Positions 48,180 to 59,679 of a stretch of 64,000 nt of DNA are shown piece after piece. Within the stretch, counting starts at the first letter, position 1; each line of letters starts with the position of its first letter. Source of the stretch: Warburgia ugandensis (taxonomy: Eukaryota; Streptophyta; Magnoliopsida; Canellales; Canellaceae). Both the position numbers and the translations under genes were made by a program. Location of the stretch: assembly GCA_035236585.1 (NCBI GenBank), contig CP141133.1, positions 45,649,729 through 45,713,728 on the forward strand. Reading direction: 5' to 3'. A model generated the notes under the pieces. It saw nothing but the letters and a program-made list of their open reading frames with translations, had not been told where the DNA came from and did not search any database.

Positions 48180-50385
48180 TACTTCGTTCCTTGTGAGGTT
48201 ACGGCCAACAGTTTTAACGTATCCGTTCAAGAATTTGTTTCATGGGTTACAAATTGTGCATCTCTCGTGATCCAAGATAAACTTGCTTTATCTAGTTTAA
48301 CATAGCAGCATGGTAAAAGTTTAAGCACAATCTCTCTAGTAAAATAGCCTTTTAACAAGATAGATTCCAGTAACGACAACTCATAAGCATAACTACAAGA
48401 CTTACTGAGTTCAGTCATTCCTACGATTAAAACCCAGCTACACCATTTTCCAACTCGTGTCTTTGGAACATTTCTGAACTAATGTTGACCCAGCACCTTA
48501 CCTCGTTTCCTAACTTGCAAGGGGAGGTTCTATGATGGACGCACGCACTTTCACCTAGAAAATATGAGCATGCGGAAGATAAAATGGGCCCACGCATTTG
48601 AACGATTCAAACCATCGCCAATTCTGAGCGCCAAATTTCTGAAGGCTTCTTTGATGGATATGGAGAATTGCTTTTTTATTTTCAACCGTCCATTTAAAGT
48701 CCATTATTTAGAGACTTATCATTGTCAGATGAGGTTTAGGAACATGGTGCCTGCCTCATCCAGGACACTACCTAGCGGTCGATGGTTTGGATAATTATAC
48801 AAGTAGGCCAACTTGCAAGTGGGCCTGCTAGTCTTCCAAAGAAAAGCATTATAGTATGTTAACCACATGTAAGCGGACATGACCGCGCCTAGAGGTCCAT
48901 CCTTAGATGAGCTACGCCCCTGGCAACGGATCCTTATCCTCTAAATGCTTGGGAATTTTATATTATATTTGTTGAGAGAGAGAGGGAGAGAGAGAGTTTG
49001 CTTAACGTTTAACTACTGCAACGGTCAAGCAGGCAACCAATATTATTTCACAAGGACCAGTAATTGCTTTCCGACGACGTTCACGCCTATTTCATATGAA
49101 TATCAGAAGTGCATTGCTTTCCGACGACGTTCACACCTATTTTCATATGGATATCAGAAGTTATGTCACTGACATACGCATGAATCATGATCCGTTAATA
49201 AAAACACACAAAAGAAAAATGAGAATGAAAGGAGAGAGCTGACGCTTCTATCTTTTTTTTCTTTTTTTTTTCCTTGCAAATATTTATGAAGCAAACTGCT
49301 TAGAAGCTATTATTCTAATTCTTAAATCTAATTCAAACTTACCAATAAAGGAAAATTGCCATGAATTTGTTAGCTTTCTTGGTGTCTAGCTGGTTACATA
49401 TGCTATTAAAGTCGTTTTCTCAACTGCTGAAAAACTTTCCTTTTGCCTTTTCTTTGAAAGTTAGACAGACAGACATGGTAATCTCGAACCCTGGTCGCCT
49501 AAGCAAAAGACTCATCCCTCTATTGCTAGAAGGCTTTTGTGCGGAAGGAAAAAATAAAATAAAATTCCTCTGTTTGATTACGCCCAAATTTGCTCGTCCG
49601 TCTCTAAGATCATCTTTGGTTTTACCATTGAAACTTCCTTTTTCATAAACTTCCTTTTTCATAAGAGGAATGCTAAATCAAACAGAGACCAAACCAAAAT
49701 GCCACTTTTTGCATGAATAGGATCACTTTTGAATGATTTGACATTCCTCGTTTTGATTTTTCCTATTAAAGAAGTCTTACTGATTGGACGATTTAACATA
49801 ATAATAAGTAGAGCCCTAGAAACGCTAGTAAACAAGGATTCAAATGCAATAACCTAAATTGGACATTTGAAAATGCTAGAATATCTTTATCTCATTTGTA
49901 TTTGTTAGGAACATCCAAAGCAAGAGGAATAAGTTGGTGAGATTATCCAAAAGTGAGGACCTTCATGGAGAAAGTGGCTCTTTGCCCTTTGGTAGCTTTG
50001 GTTTAACATTGCTCTTTCACATTTATGGACATGCCATCCCCTTTTCATTTCATTTATTTCTATGTACCTTTCCTCTTTTTCATACTTATGGCTCTGTCAT
50101 TCCTCTTTTGATTTCCAGTTCTCCACCAAACTTCATTTCCTTTTACTTAACCTTTCTTTTTTTCATATTTACGGATTTACAATTCCACTTTTATTTGTAT
50201 TAACCCCACAAATTGGTTTTGCGTTTTGATAAATCCATCTTTTATACTCTAAAGAGTGCATACTGGGAGGGAAATTGCTAAGATTCATCTGCTAAAGAGT
50301 ATTGTAAACTTGTCCATACAAAATTGATTATTTTGAATTTCTTAATGGATACGACACATTTCCACCTCATGCGCCTATTAGAGAG
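48180..50385. other. Intergenic DNA between esterase pseudogene and second LINE, no gene seen
   Basis: Contains a 50-bp tandem duplication (49064-49163) and a T-rich tract at about 49252-49273. No domain-bearing frame. Confidence 0.45.
49064..49163 (+). repeat. 50-bp tandem duplication
   Basis: TTGCTTTCCGACGACGTTCA starts at 49064 and again at 49114, each followed by a 'CATATGNATATCAGAAGT' part. Near-identical copies. Confidence 0.9.
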
Positions 50386-50943
50386 GTGATACTTCAGTCC
50401 TTAACTTTTTTGACCACTGATCCTATAAATCTAAATAACATTGGATATTATAGATATGAATGCAGGATTAGAGTACCTGAAGTAAAAGAGGCATTAAAAA
50501 AGATGAAATCAGGAAAGGCCACGGGGCCTGATGGTATACCAATAGAGGTTTGCAAGCATATGGGAGATACTAAGGTAGTTTGGTTGATCAAGTTGTTTAA
50601 CAAGATTATAAAATTAAAGAAAATGCCTGATGAATGTAAGAAAAGCACTATTGGACTAATTTATAAGAATAAAGGAGACATACAGAGCTGCACTAATTAT
50701 CGAGGGATCAAACTTATGAGCCACACTATGAAACTTTTTGAAAGAGTGATTGAGAAGAGGCTACGACATGAAACAAGTATATCAGAGAATCAATTTGATT
50801 TCGTACTTAGGAGGTCTACCATGGAAGCTATTTTCTTACTAAGACAATTAGTTGAGAAATATAGCGAGAGGGGGAAGGACCTTCATATGGTCTTTATTGA
50901 CTTAGAAAAAGCTTATGATAGAGTCTTTAGAGAGTTAATATAG
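50386..50943 (+). pseudogene. RTE reverse transcriptase, N-terminal open part
   Basis: Uninterrupted frame of 185 codons covering the fingers and palm start of the RT domain (from VPEVKEALKKMKSGKATGPD to HMVFIDLEKAYDRVFREL). It ends at a TAG where active copies continue with Trp. The enzyme would copy LINE RNA at a nicked target site. The start codon is an internal Met, since the upstream endonuclease is missing. Confidence 0.8.
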
Positions 50944-51001
50944 AGGGTGTTGGGTGATAAAGGGGTTTCTTAGGGGTATATAGATATAATTAAAGATATG
51001 T

Positions 51002-51775
51002 ATGAGCATTAGTGACGTGACTGGTGATTTTCCTATCACTATAAGATTGCACAAAGGATCGGCATTGAGTCCGTACCTTTTCAAATTGGTTATAGATGAG
51101 TTAACAAAACATCTACATGAGGGGATTCCCTGGTGCATGCTATTTGCAGATGATATAGTCTTACTTGATGAGACAAGAGATGGTATAAACATAAAGCTAG
51201 AGTTATAGAGAGAAGCATTAGAATATGAAGAATTTAAAATTTGCCTAACTAAGACAGAATATATGGAATATAATTTTAGCAAGGAGAGTAGGAGTGGAAC
51301 AACAGTCAAGATTGATAACCAAGAAGTCCCCGTAAAAAACTACTTTCTGTACTTAGGATCAATGATTTATAAGAGTGGAGAGATTGAGAGGGAGGTTACC
51401 TAGAGAATCCAAGCGGGTTGAAACAAATGAAGATGTGTATCTAGAGTTTTGTGTGATCAGTGGGTGCCACTCAAACTAAAAGAAAAATTCTATAGGATAG
51501 CCATAAGGCTGGCCATGCTCTATAGATCAGAGTGTTGGGCAATTAAGGAACATCATACTCATAGGATGAGCGTCGCAGAAATGAGGATGTTGAGATGGAT
51601 GAGTGGTAAGACAAGAAAGGATAGAATTAGAAATGAAAATATTAGAGAAAATTTAGGGGTACTACAAATAGATAACAAGATGAGGGAGATTAGACTTAGA
51701 TGGTTTGGACATGTTCAAAGGAGACCAACAACGGCACCGGTTAGATGGAGTGAGGCAATACAAGTAGAAGGTTAA
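51002..51775 (+). pseudogene. RTE reverse transcriptase, catalytic and C-terminal part
   Basis: Holds the catalytic FADD motif ([17 protein letters not shown]) at about 51137-51187 and the C-terminal region at 51449-51775, separated by stops and a shift near 51208-51448. A stop at 51773 ends it before the usual C-terminus. Colinear with the shorter copy at 46955-47900. Confidence 0.75.
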
Positions 51776-51939
51776 AAAAGGGGAAGGCCCAAAAGAACGT
51801 GGATAGAAGTGGTGAGGAAAGATTTAAAAACTTTGAGACTAAATGCAACCATGGTATTTAATAAAGTAGAATGGAGGAATAAGATTCATGTGGCCGACCC
51901 CTAATTGGGATAAGGTCTTGATGATAATGATGATGATCC

Positions 51940-52507
51940 TACGGATATCCAATAAACACTGGTTAAGTGCCCCACAATGTGTGATGTTGGTGAATTATAT
52001 ATAATTGTTGGTCATGGAAATCATTTTCTTTTCCTTGTTTCTTTTTTATTTTATCCTTTCTGTTTTGGTTGGACTGACAAACATCATATAGATTTAGTAC
52101 AAGTTGGAAAGATAAGCATATTAATATTAGGAAAAACGTATTTTAATTGGTTTAGTGTAACAAAAAAGATGTATATAATTGGTAGACTTTGCTGCTTCTT
52201 TCTTTTTTCCCCCAAAAAGTTTGGCAAGATAGTTGTACCGACCTTGCAACTCATTTGAGACGACGTAAGGAAAAAATATGAACTCAGGGCAGCATCCGAG
52301 ATTAATATTTTAATGATAGTCAATTACTGATTCTGATAGTGGCTGTCAAAGATAGTAAGCATAAGCCACGCGGTCAATGAAGCCATATGAGAGAGGGTGG
52401 GGTCCATTTTTCCTTAGATTCCTTGCTTCGATCAATAATGAGAAGGAGACGTGTCTGAGATAACCTCAAAAGTTCGCCAAGGAATTCAATTGAAGGGAGG
52501 AGGAAGC
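51940..52507. promoter_or_regulatory. Upstream region of the esterase gene
   Basis: 568 bp between the LINE end and the start codon. No clear TATA box was found in the last 150 bp. The segment 52380-52500 is purine-rich, as in many plant leaders. The upstream GTG-begun extension of the frame (52451) has no ATG and is not used as the start. Confidence 0.35.
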
Positions 52508-53944
52508 ATGTTATCCTTCTTCTCTCTCATGCTTGTGGCTTATGCCCGCCTGGAGACACCATCAAATCCCTTGATCCCGTCCAAAAGTGGAATCGCCGGC
52601 GAAGTCTTCCGCTTCGACAAACACATCTTTCTTTTAGCTGGGCAGAGTAACATGGCAGGGAGAGGAGGCGTTCATGGAGACAAATGGGACCGGATCATCC
52701 CACAGGAATGTCAATCTCAACCGGCTGTCATTCGACTGAGTGCTGCACACCAATGGGAATCAGCTCATGAACCTCTTCATGCCGATATCGATGTCAATGG
52801 GACTTGCGGCGTAGGGCCAGGCATGGCCTTTGCGAATGCAATCATAGCCAATAGATCAACTAGGGGCACTGTGGGTCTAGTTCCATGTGCCGTTGGTGGA
52901 ACCAATATTAGCCAATGGATCCGAGGGACTCACCTTTATAGAACCATGGTTGGAAGGGCGGAAGCGGCATTGCAGGATGGAGGGACGATCAGAGCGCTCC
53001 TCTGGTATCAGGGGGAGAGCGACACAATTTCATTGACTGATGCCGAATCTTACAAGACCAACATGAAGAAACTCATTATGGACCTACGTTTCGACCTCAA
53101 CTTGCCCCGATTACCAATAATCCAGGTGAATCTCGTAGATCAGGTTCCCTTATGCGCCCAGCATGGTGCAATGTGTGTAGATCGATGCATCTGAGGACCC
53201 GAACTGCTATTCTTTAAGCCACATCATACGTGGGACCATGCACTAAAACCATCTCCATGGGATGAAATGGATCCAGCGGTTAGAAAATCTTTTGACCCAG
53301 CAGGCCAAGGTAGAAAGACTTAAACAGATTTGAGGTGAAGACCATCGACGGAAAACAAAATTTTTGTGCAGTGTGCTGTGTCTAGATGTGGCCTTGAAGA
53401 TGAACAGTTTGAACCACCATCTGGGCGCTACATGTACTTTTAAGCATGAAATTCCACTTGACTAAAAGCACTACAAATATAAAGTTGCACTGATCATAGC
53501 CATCCAATTGATGGACTGTGAGAATTACCGGCCATTGATCGAACGGTTAAAATTGTCATGCTCGTTGTTATAGCTGCTGGAATGGCAATTTTGTAGCCAA
53601 CTGATCTCATTGCATATTTGCAGGTAGGTCTTGCGTCTGGAGAAGGACCTTTCCTAGAGAAAGTGAGGGTAGCTCAAATGGGAATATATCTCCCAGAAGT
53701 TTCTTTTGTAGATGCAAAGGGATTGCAGCTTGAAGAAGATAGATTGCACCTAACAACCGAGGCACAAGTACAGCTGGGAAAGATGTTGGCTGATGTCTTC
53801 CTTACACGCTATGTGCTGGAAAATAAGCAGTATGTATTGGAGAATTCCGCCTTTAAAAGCCATTTTTCCCTTTTATTTATAACATTTAATTATTGCTTAC
53901 TTACGATCCTCGGTGTTATTTCATTTGGAATCACATCTAATTAG
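52508..53944 (+). CDS. Probable carbohydrate esterase (SASA/DUF303, At4g34215-like), two exons
   Basis: Exon 1 is 52508-53125 and exon 2 is 53624-53944, joined by a GT...AG intron of 498 bp in phase 0 (PIIQ|VGLASGEG), giving about 312 residues. The first ATG in frame is at 52508. A short hydrophobic N-terminus (MLSFFSLMLVAYA) could be a weak signal peptide. The SGNH-type nucleophile is Ser47 in LLAGQSNMAGRGG. Conserved blocks follow: PLHADIDV, CGVGPGMAFA, VGLVPCAVGGTNI and WYQGESD (166-172). The Asp/His pair is Asp245/His248 in EEDRLHLTT. Members hydrolyse acetyl or similar esters on sugars; the exact substrate is not known. The family is usually about 260-280 residues. The extra C-terminal stretch, including a 20-residue hydrophobic part, may be real or may reflect a missed splice. 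A broken sister copy lies upstream (32836-48179). Confidence 0.85.
53126..53623 (+). other. Esterase intron (498 bp)
   Basis: Donor CAG|GTGAAT and acceptor TTTGCAG|GTAGG. Splitting falls between codons. The sister pseudogene breaks at the same codon, so the intron predates the gene duplication. No mobile element is visible inside. Confidence 0.85.
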
Positions 53945-54660
53945 AATAAAATTTCACAGGTTTTTATTCCTCTCCGCACTTTACTCTTTCATTTTTTTCG
54001 GTTCCTAAATCCTACCGTAGCCCGATCAGTAGTTCCGTAATGTCGGCAAGGTGGATAAGTGGATTGAAACAGCCAATCCGTCCGCATCTAGATTGGATAA
54101 GAATTGGGATTTTTTTATCTGTGCGTATCTCATGGATTAAAAACTCTCAATCCGTATATGATCTAGATGAGCACCACTTATTTGTGGATATGTCCATCCC
54201 TTTTTAATCGTGTAGAATTGTAGATTTTGAATTCTTTTGAAAGATCTAACCATTAATCTTGTTCAGAATGCCTTGGATACGCTAGGCAATTTCAAGAGCT
54301 GTAGATTATAATAACCAAAACTATAGAAATTGAAAATTAGAGCCATTGATGTTTCATTTGAGAAACAAAACAAGTGGTTAGGATCATCCAAATACAATGA
54401 TTTTTCATGGGTCAAATATTTTAGAGATACCAAACAAGATAAGGTTTAGATTGCCTGATTCTAATCCATCAAATGATAGATTCACCTGGTTTAGTTTAGG
54501 TAGTAGCCAGGAGTTATGTGATATGCTTTGATTAACTTTCAATAGCTTTTCTTGATTCCAATTCGGTGGAGAGTCCTCTTGTTAATGAATAAAAGATGTC
54601 AATTTTCAATGGAATCGAAGAACTAGATAACTTCTATTGCCTAATTCATGAAGACTCTAG
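53945..54660. other. Intergenic DNA 3' of the esterase gene
   Basis: AT-rich; the esterase 3' untranslated region should begin here. No other gene is seen. The stretch 54000-54200 has no visible repeat structure. Confidence 0.4.
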
Positions 54661-56260
54661 TGTTGGTCCACGCCACTTATACCTTGATCATAACAAAACC
54701 TCCTTGCTATGTTTCTAACTTGTTTGTTAGTGTACAAGAGAAACCAAAAGAGTTAAAAGCAAATACAAAATAATTGAAGCAAGATTTAAGGGTTAAAAAA
54801 TTGAAGAATCAAAGTTCTACATAATTCAATTAATTGCTAAAGGAAGGGTAGTTAGCTACTTTGGATAAATGACAAAAGACTACCATACAACTTTTCCTAC
54901 TGATTACCATTGAGACACATTCAACTGTTTAGGAGTAAAGTTTACATGATAGTCTTGCAAATCCAGACAATATCCTACACACTATCTACTAAAGACAAAA
55001 AGTTTGCAATTCTATGCTTGATTTCGAGGAGATCCAATAGACTAGTTCAGAACAATCAACTATTTTGGAGATAAACCAACTCTTTTTAGATCCAAACCTT
55101 CAACGAAAACTTGACAAGCTTACACATGATTCAAGTCAAATCAGTTGGCTGCTTTTGTGGGACAGTCAATTATTCTGTAAGCAAGTTCAATTGATTGTCA
55201 GCTTCACTAAGTTAACTATTTTGTCATGAAACAAGCATGTGAAGGATCTAGTCAACTATTTTGAAGCAAATTTCAAATGAAAACAGTCTAATTCTCTGAA
55301 AAATATGGTAGCTGATTCTTAAGTGAATCTGGTCAATTTTTAGAATTAAAATAAACTATTTTTGAGAAACAAATGATTGGATTTTCTTTTAAGAATAACG
55401 TTTGTATGCTTGAAGAATCTAGTTGACTACCCCATGATGAGTAGTCAGCTACATGTGAAGTGAAATGGGTTTTAGCTCTAGGTTGAAAAGTAGCCAATTG
55501 TCCAAGTATGAGCAATAAACTATCTTTAGAAGAATTTGGAAATATTTTACTTTATGTGAAAAACAATTGTCTATACCTTGTGAAAACAATCAATTTGCTT
55601 TAGCTAACAATTTATAGTCTATCACTTTCAAATTTAAAATAATGTCTCCAAGTGGGCTGTATCTACTATAAATGGCTAAAATTTTGTCTCCAACAAATCT
55701 ATTGGAAAGGAGACTATAAATTGGGACTTCAAGAGCACAAAAAACTTTTGAAAGAGATTGGATGTTGAATTCTCAAGCATTCAAGCCTACTCAAAACAAT
55801 CACCTCAAAGCTTCCTATTATATTTTTTTCAATATTTTGTATTGAGAACTCACTCTATTCTTCTTTATTGTGCTACAACATTAGACAGGGATTTCTTCTT
55901 CTTCAAATTTTCTTTTTGCAATTGAGAGAGTGGTATATCTCTCATCCTAAGATAATTTTCTACATGTTTGTAAAAAGGAAGAGCTTTCTCTAAGTGCTCT
56001 TTTCTTTTATTTTGGGTTAGCATAATGTCAACCAGTAAATACTACAACAGATATATAATGGAACTCAAACTAGATGTTACTTTGAGAGAATGGAAATAGA
56101 TGCTGTGGTAGAACCACTATAAAATTCCTATGTCTAACTTTTTGTGTGCATGACTTTTCATTTTTGAAATGTCTTTGATTGTTGATCTCTTGAGTGCAAA
56201 GTTTATAAAAGTTTTTAAAACTTGATTTGGGCCCAATTCACCCCCTCTTGAGATCTCACA
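54661..56260 (+). repeat. 5' LTR of the SIRE-like copia element
   Basis: TGTTGGTCCACG ... GATCTCACA, 1600 bp, ending directly before a PBS. It contains many copies of a GTCAACT/AGTTGACT motif between about 55030 and 55520, a feature of this copia lineage's LTRs. The end phrase GGCCCAATTCACCCCCTCTTG is usual for SIRE-like elements. Confidence 0.75.
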
Positions 56261-56261
56261 A

Positions 56262-56273
56262 TAGGTATTAGAG
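56262..56273 (+). other. Degenerate primer-binding site
   Basis: TAGGTATTAGAG directly after the LTR, two changes from TGGTATCAGAG. Matches initiator Met tRNA priming. Confidence 0.7.
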
Positions 56274-56327
56274 AAGGTGCTCTTATTTTAAAAAGAACCA
56301 AAGATCAAAGTTCTTTTGTTTTCAAAA

Positions 56328-57390
56328 ATGGCTAAACAAGTTACATTATTCACTCCTTGGGAAGGTTACTCCTTGATGACGCAAACTATGACTATTGGAA
56401 GGCAAGGATGAAAATTTTCATCAAATCTAGAGGTTATGAGTTATGGAGATCAGTTGAAGAAGGTTCTCACTGACCTTATCCTCTCATTGATGGCATTCCA
56501 TAAGACACCAAAAGAGAGTGAAGTGAAGATGAGCAAAAGAAATCCCAAGTTGATGCAAAATCCATGAAGCTCTTCCATTGTGTTCTTGATGCAAATGAGT
56601 TTAGTAGAATTTTAGCTTGCACATCAAGAGATTTAGACAAATTAGAGATAATTCATGAAGGAACATCTTTGGTAAAGGAAACTAGAATTAATATTTAGTT
56701 CAAGAGTATGAGTTATTTTCTATGGAAGTTGATGAACTTATTACTAACATGTTTATGGATATACTAACAATATTAATTCTCTTAAGTCTCTTAGTAAAGT
56801 GTTTTTTAGTGGTGATCTAGTGAGTAAGATTCTCATGTCCCTTCCTACATCTTGAGATCCTAAAGTTGAAGCTACATTAGCATTAAAAGATCTCAATAGT
56901 CCCTAACTTAACCAACTCATGAAGTCTTTGATGAAATATGAGATTAACAAAAAGAATAAGGATGAGGAGAACTCTAAGAAGAGAAAGATAAAAGTATAAC
57001 ACTCAAAACAGAGAGTGAGAGCACTGATGACAGTGATGAAGAAGTAACTCTCTTAACAAGAAAATTCAACAAATTCATCAAAGGAAAGAAGAGTAGTAAA
57101 AGAAAGTTATTTAAGAAGGCCACCAATAAAACAAAGATCAAAACTAAAATGAGCCAAATTGTGTGCTTTGAATGAAAAATTCTCAGACCCATCAAACTTA
57201 ATTGTCCATGGTTGAAGAACAACAATAAGAACCAAAAGAATAAGAAAGCTCTTGCTATCACATGGAATGATAGTGAAGAATAATCTTCTTCTAGTGATGA
57301 AGAAGTGGACAACTTATGTCTAATGGCCACAAAAAGACAAGATTGAATTGATTGAACTATCAACCAATATGAAAGCTCATGAAACTAATT
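56328..57390 (+). pseudogene. SIRE-like copia gag, broken
   Basis: Starts at ATG 56328 (MAKQVTLFTPWEGYSLDDAN after one small shift). An N-terminal part with YDYWKARMKIFIKSRGYELW belongs to the copia Gag (DUF4219/UBN2 type). The C-terminal part holds STDDSDEEVTLLTRKFNKFI, a Lys-rich linker, a decayed zinc knuckle (CFE...IKLNCPWLK) and the acidic SSSSDEEVDNLCLMATK. Stops are frequent. Gag would form the particle; here it is dead. Reads plus-strand. Confidence 0.75.
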
Positions 57391-57399
57391 GATTGAGGA

Positions 57400-57745
57400 G
57401 GTAAGAACTTGGACTCTAAAAAAGGATTTCTAACAAGAGGGCCGACTACCCATTTGATTATAGTCGAGTGTCTTGATTGTTAGCTGAAAATTTTTCAAGT
57501 CCAGTCTACTACCACACTTCAAGACTCAAAAGAAGCCTTCAAGTCATGGTAGTCAGCTTCCAATTAGACAAGTCAACTCCCTAAACTCTCATATTTGAGT
57601 CTAAGTTCAACTGGCTAGAGAAGGTAGTTGATCTACAACTAGTCAACTGTCAATGGTCACACAAAGTATTGTATTTGTATGCAATTAGTTGGCTACTAGG
57701 ATATAATTAGAAGAGTTTATTTTTAAGCAATCAATAGACTAGTGG
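57400..57745 (+). repeat. Copia LTR fragment (probable 3' LTR)
   Basis: Non-coding DNA with the same GTCAACT/AGTTGACT and 'TAGTCGAGTG'-type words seen in the 5' LTR at 55030-55520, directly after the gag relic. An internal deletion has joined gag to LTR sequence. Cut on the right by the Tekay insertion at 57746. Confidence 0.55.
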
Positions 57746-58262
57746 TGTGATGACTCGCATTTTTTTGATAACTTTTCAAACACATTTTCCAAATGTGGGA
57801 CCCCTAGTTTGAAAACTTCATTTGAAAACAAATAGTTAAAATATTTTTCTTTGAAACCATTTTCTAGAAACCCTAAGCTTCATTTTCTTTTACAAGGACT
57901 AAATGAGCTTCTCATTTCTATTAAAAATCCAGTAGAGTTTTCTCTATTTTTCTTATACGCCTCCCTCTGACGATTTTTTTGGTGAAAACATCGAATATGA
58001 TAAGGAAAGGTGGAAAGGGGCGCCATTATCAAAACTGCCCCTGTATTTCGGGCTCTACCAAATTACCAAACTACCCTTACAACTTCAACGGCTCATAACT
58101 TCTTCGTTTGAGCCCCATTTTCCGCATTCTTTATGTTGTTGGAATTCTATGGATGTGTACTTTCTAGTTTTCAAGTTTTCAGGATCAAATTCTGTACATA
58201 AATTTTTTAATTTAATTTATTTATTTTATCACTAATTTAGGATTAAAAGTGATGATATTACA
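57746..58262 (-). repeat. 3' LTR of the Tekay-like element
   Basis: Minus strand TGTAATATCATC ... GTCATCACA, 517 bp. It resembles the first few hundred bases of the plus-strand Tekay-family LTRs (12079, 61864) in the stretch with 'CGAAGAAGTTATGAGCCGTT' and 'GTTTTGATAATGGCGCCCC'. It is much shorter than those LTRs, so it may be a deleted form or a different subfamily. Confidence 0.75.
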
Positions 58263-58273
58263 TCCTTCCTACC
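58263..58273 (-). other. Polypurine tract
   Basis: Minus strand GGTAGGAAGGA directly before the LTR start, the expected plus-strand primer site. Confidence 0.75.
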
Positions 58274-58311
58274 TTATTAAAATTTCGTCCTCCAAATTTT
58301 GCCACATACCT

Positions 58312-58698
58312 CTATGTGAATAACTCTGGGTGGATCCTCCTCATCTCCTCTTCTGTCTCCCATGTGGCCTCCTGTAGTGAATGATGTTGCCAAAGGACTT
58401 TGACTAATGTAATAGTTTTATTCCTTAACTCCTTGACTTTCGTATCTAGCATGCACACAGGTCTCTCCTCAAATGTCATATTAAGCTGTAACTCTCCTGG
58501 GATTTGCTCCAACACGTGTGAGGGATCAGCCACGTATTTCCTCAGCAAGGATACATGGAAGACGTCTTGTACATTTGCCAACTGTGGTGGTAGAGCTAGC
58601 TGGTACACTATTGGCCCAACTTTGCATCTAATGTACTTGGGTTTAAGCTTCCCTTTATTATCAAACCTAATCACTCCTTTCATGGGGGAAACCTTCAA
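58312..58698 (-). pseudogene. Tekay-like integrase C-terminus with chromodomain
   Basis: Open frame of 128 codons on the minus strand with the GPY-like part (KYIRCKVGPIVYQLALPPQL, VFHVSLLRKYV) followed by the chromodomain (RPVCMLDTKVKELRNKTI ... WETEEEMRRIHPELF). Chromodomains direct insertion of these elements to marked chromatin. The domain has no stop, but the upstream integrase does. Stop codon 40-50 bp before the polypurine tract, as usual. Confidence 0.8.
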
Positions 58699-58699
58699 G

Positions 58700-59500
58700 A
58701 ATACATGCTCACCTTTGGAGAACTCTAGGTCTTTCTGCCTCTTGTCAGCATAACTCTTCTATCGGTTATGAGCTGTCAATAATCTCTTCTGAATAAGTCG
58801 AGCTTTCTTTGCGCACTCTTCCACCAACTCGGACTTCATGATGCATCTCTCTCCTACATCACTCCAACATAAGGGTGACCGATAAGGTCTGCCATAAAGT
58901 GCTTAGTATGGAGCCATGCCAATACTCGCGTGATGACTGTTATTATAGGCAAACTCTACCAGTGGCAAGTGATCTTCCCAGCTACCCTTCCAATCCATAG
59001 CACAAGCCCGTAGCTTATCCTCAATCATTTGGATGGTCCTCTTGCTCTGACTGTCCGTCTAAGGGTGGAATGTTGTGCTAAATATCAGTTTCAATCCTAG
59101 AGCCTCTTGTACGCTCTTTCAGTACTTCGAGGTAAACCGAGTATCTTGATCCTATAGAATCGTCAAGGGAACTCCATGTAGACTCACAATCTCCTTGACA
59201 TATAATTTCGCTAGGCTGTCCACCATCTAATTTTGTCTGACAGGAAGGAAATGAGCAAACTTGGTCAACCTATCCTCAACGACCCATATCATGTCATGAC
59301 CGCTAATAGTCCTCAGAAGACCCACAATGAAGTCCATGGTAATATGATCCCACTTCCACTCAGGAAGGTCCAATGTCTGAAGTAGTCCTGATGGATGTTG
59401 ATGCTCAGTTTTGACCTGCTGACAGGTCAGACACCGTGCTACGCACTCTCCAACATCCTTCTTCATCCCATTCCACCATAAATGTCTCTTAAGGTCCTAA
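58700..59500 (-). pseudogene. Tekay-like integrase core and zinc-binding part, broken
   Basis: The zinc-binding HHCC part (CVARCLTCQQVKTEHQHPSG) and start of the core (WKWDHITMDFIVGLLRTISG, VVEDRLTKFAHFLPVRQ) lie in 59227-59466. Further core parts with a VSDQD-like and a 'HPQTDGQSE'-like region lie around 59040-59160 and are interrupted by stops. Inserts element DNA into chromosomes when intact. Confidence 0.75.
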
Positions 59501-59679
59501 TACATCTTTGTACCTTTAGGATGGATCATATACTGGGACTAGTGTGCCTCCTGAAGTAACTCACGCTTCAAACCATCATCTGCCAGCACTACCAACCTAC
59601 CCTTAAATCTGACTCATCCATATGGTCCTCTTGCAAAATCTGCCTTATCTGTTAGATCCTGTGTCTCTTTATCTTTGTC

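Larger units (their letters stand above)
50386..51939 (+). mobile_element. RTE-type LINE, 5' truncated
   Basis: Encodes most of an RTE reverse transcriptase: KKMKSGKATGPDGIPIEV, LIYKNKGDIQSCTNYRGIKL, FERVIEKRLRHETSISENQF, HMVFIDLEKAYDRV, then across a stop and frameshift around 50940-51000 LHKGSALSPYLFKLVIDEL and the catalytic [15 protein letters not shown]. The C-terminal domain follows at 51449-51775 (RMSVAEMRMLRWMSGKTRKD). The 3' end is GGGATAAGGTCTTGATGA with a short TGATGA-type tail. Endonuclease is absent. Several stops make it inactive. It lies 569 bp upstream of the intact esterase start codon. Confidence 0.9.
54661..57745 (+). mobile_element. SIRE-like Ty1/copia element, internally deleted and cut
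   Basis: A 1.6-kb 5' LTR, a primer-binding site and a gag region are followed directly by LTR-type DNA (57400-57745), with protease, integrase and reverse transcriptase missing. The right part is cut at 57746 by a minus-strand Tekay element. LTR start (TGTTGGTCCACGCCACTT), the ACAAAACC and the leader sequence, and the gag composition match plant copia elements of the SIRE lineage; the lineage name is an inference. The remainder of the element, if any, would lie to the right of the nested insertions, outside the window. Confidence 0.75.

Noticed and set aside
52451..52507. Upstream extension of the esterase frame
   Set aside because: It begins with GTG, not ATG. The first in-frame ATG at 52508 is the sensible start.
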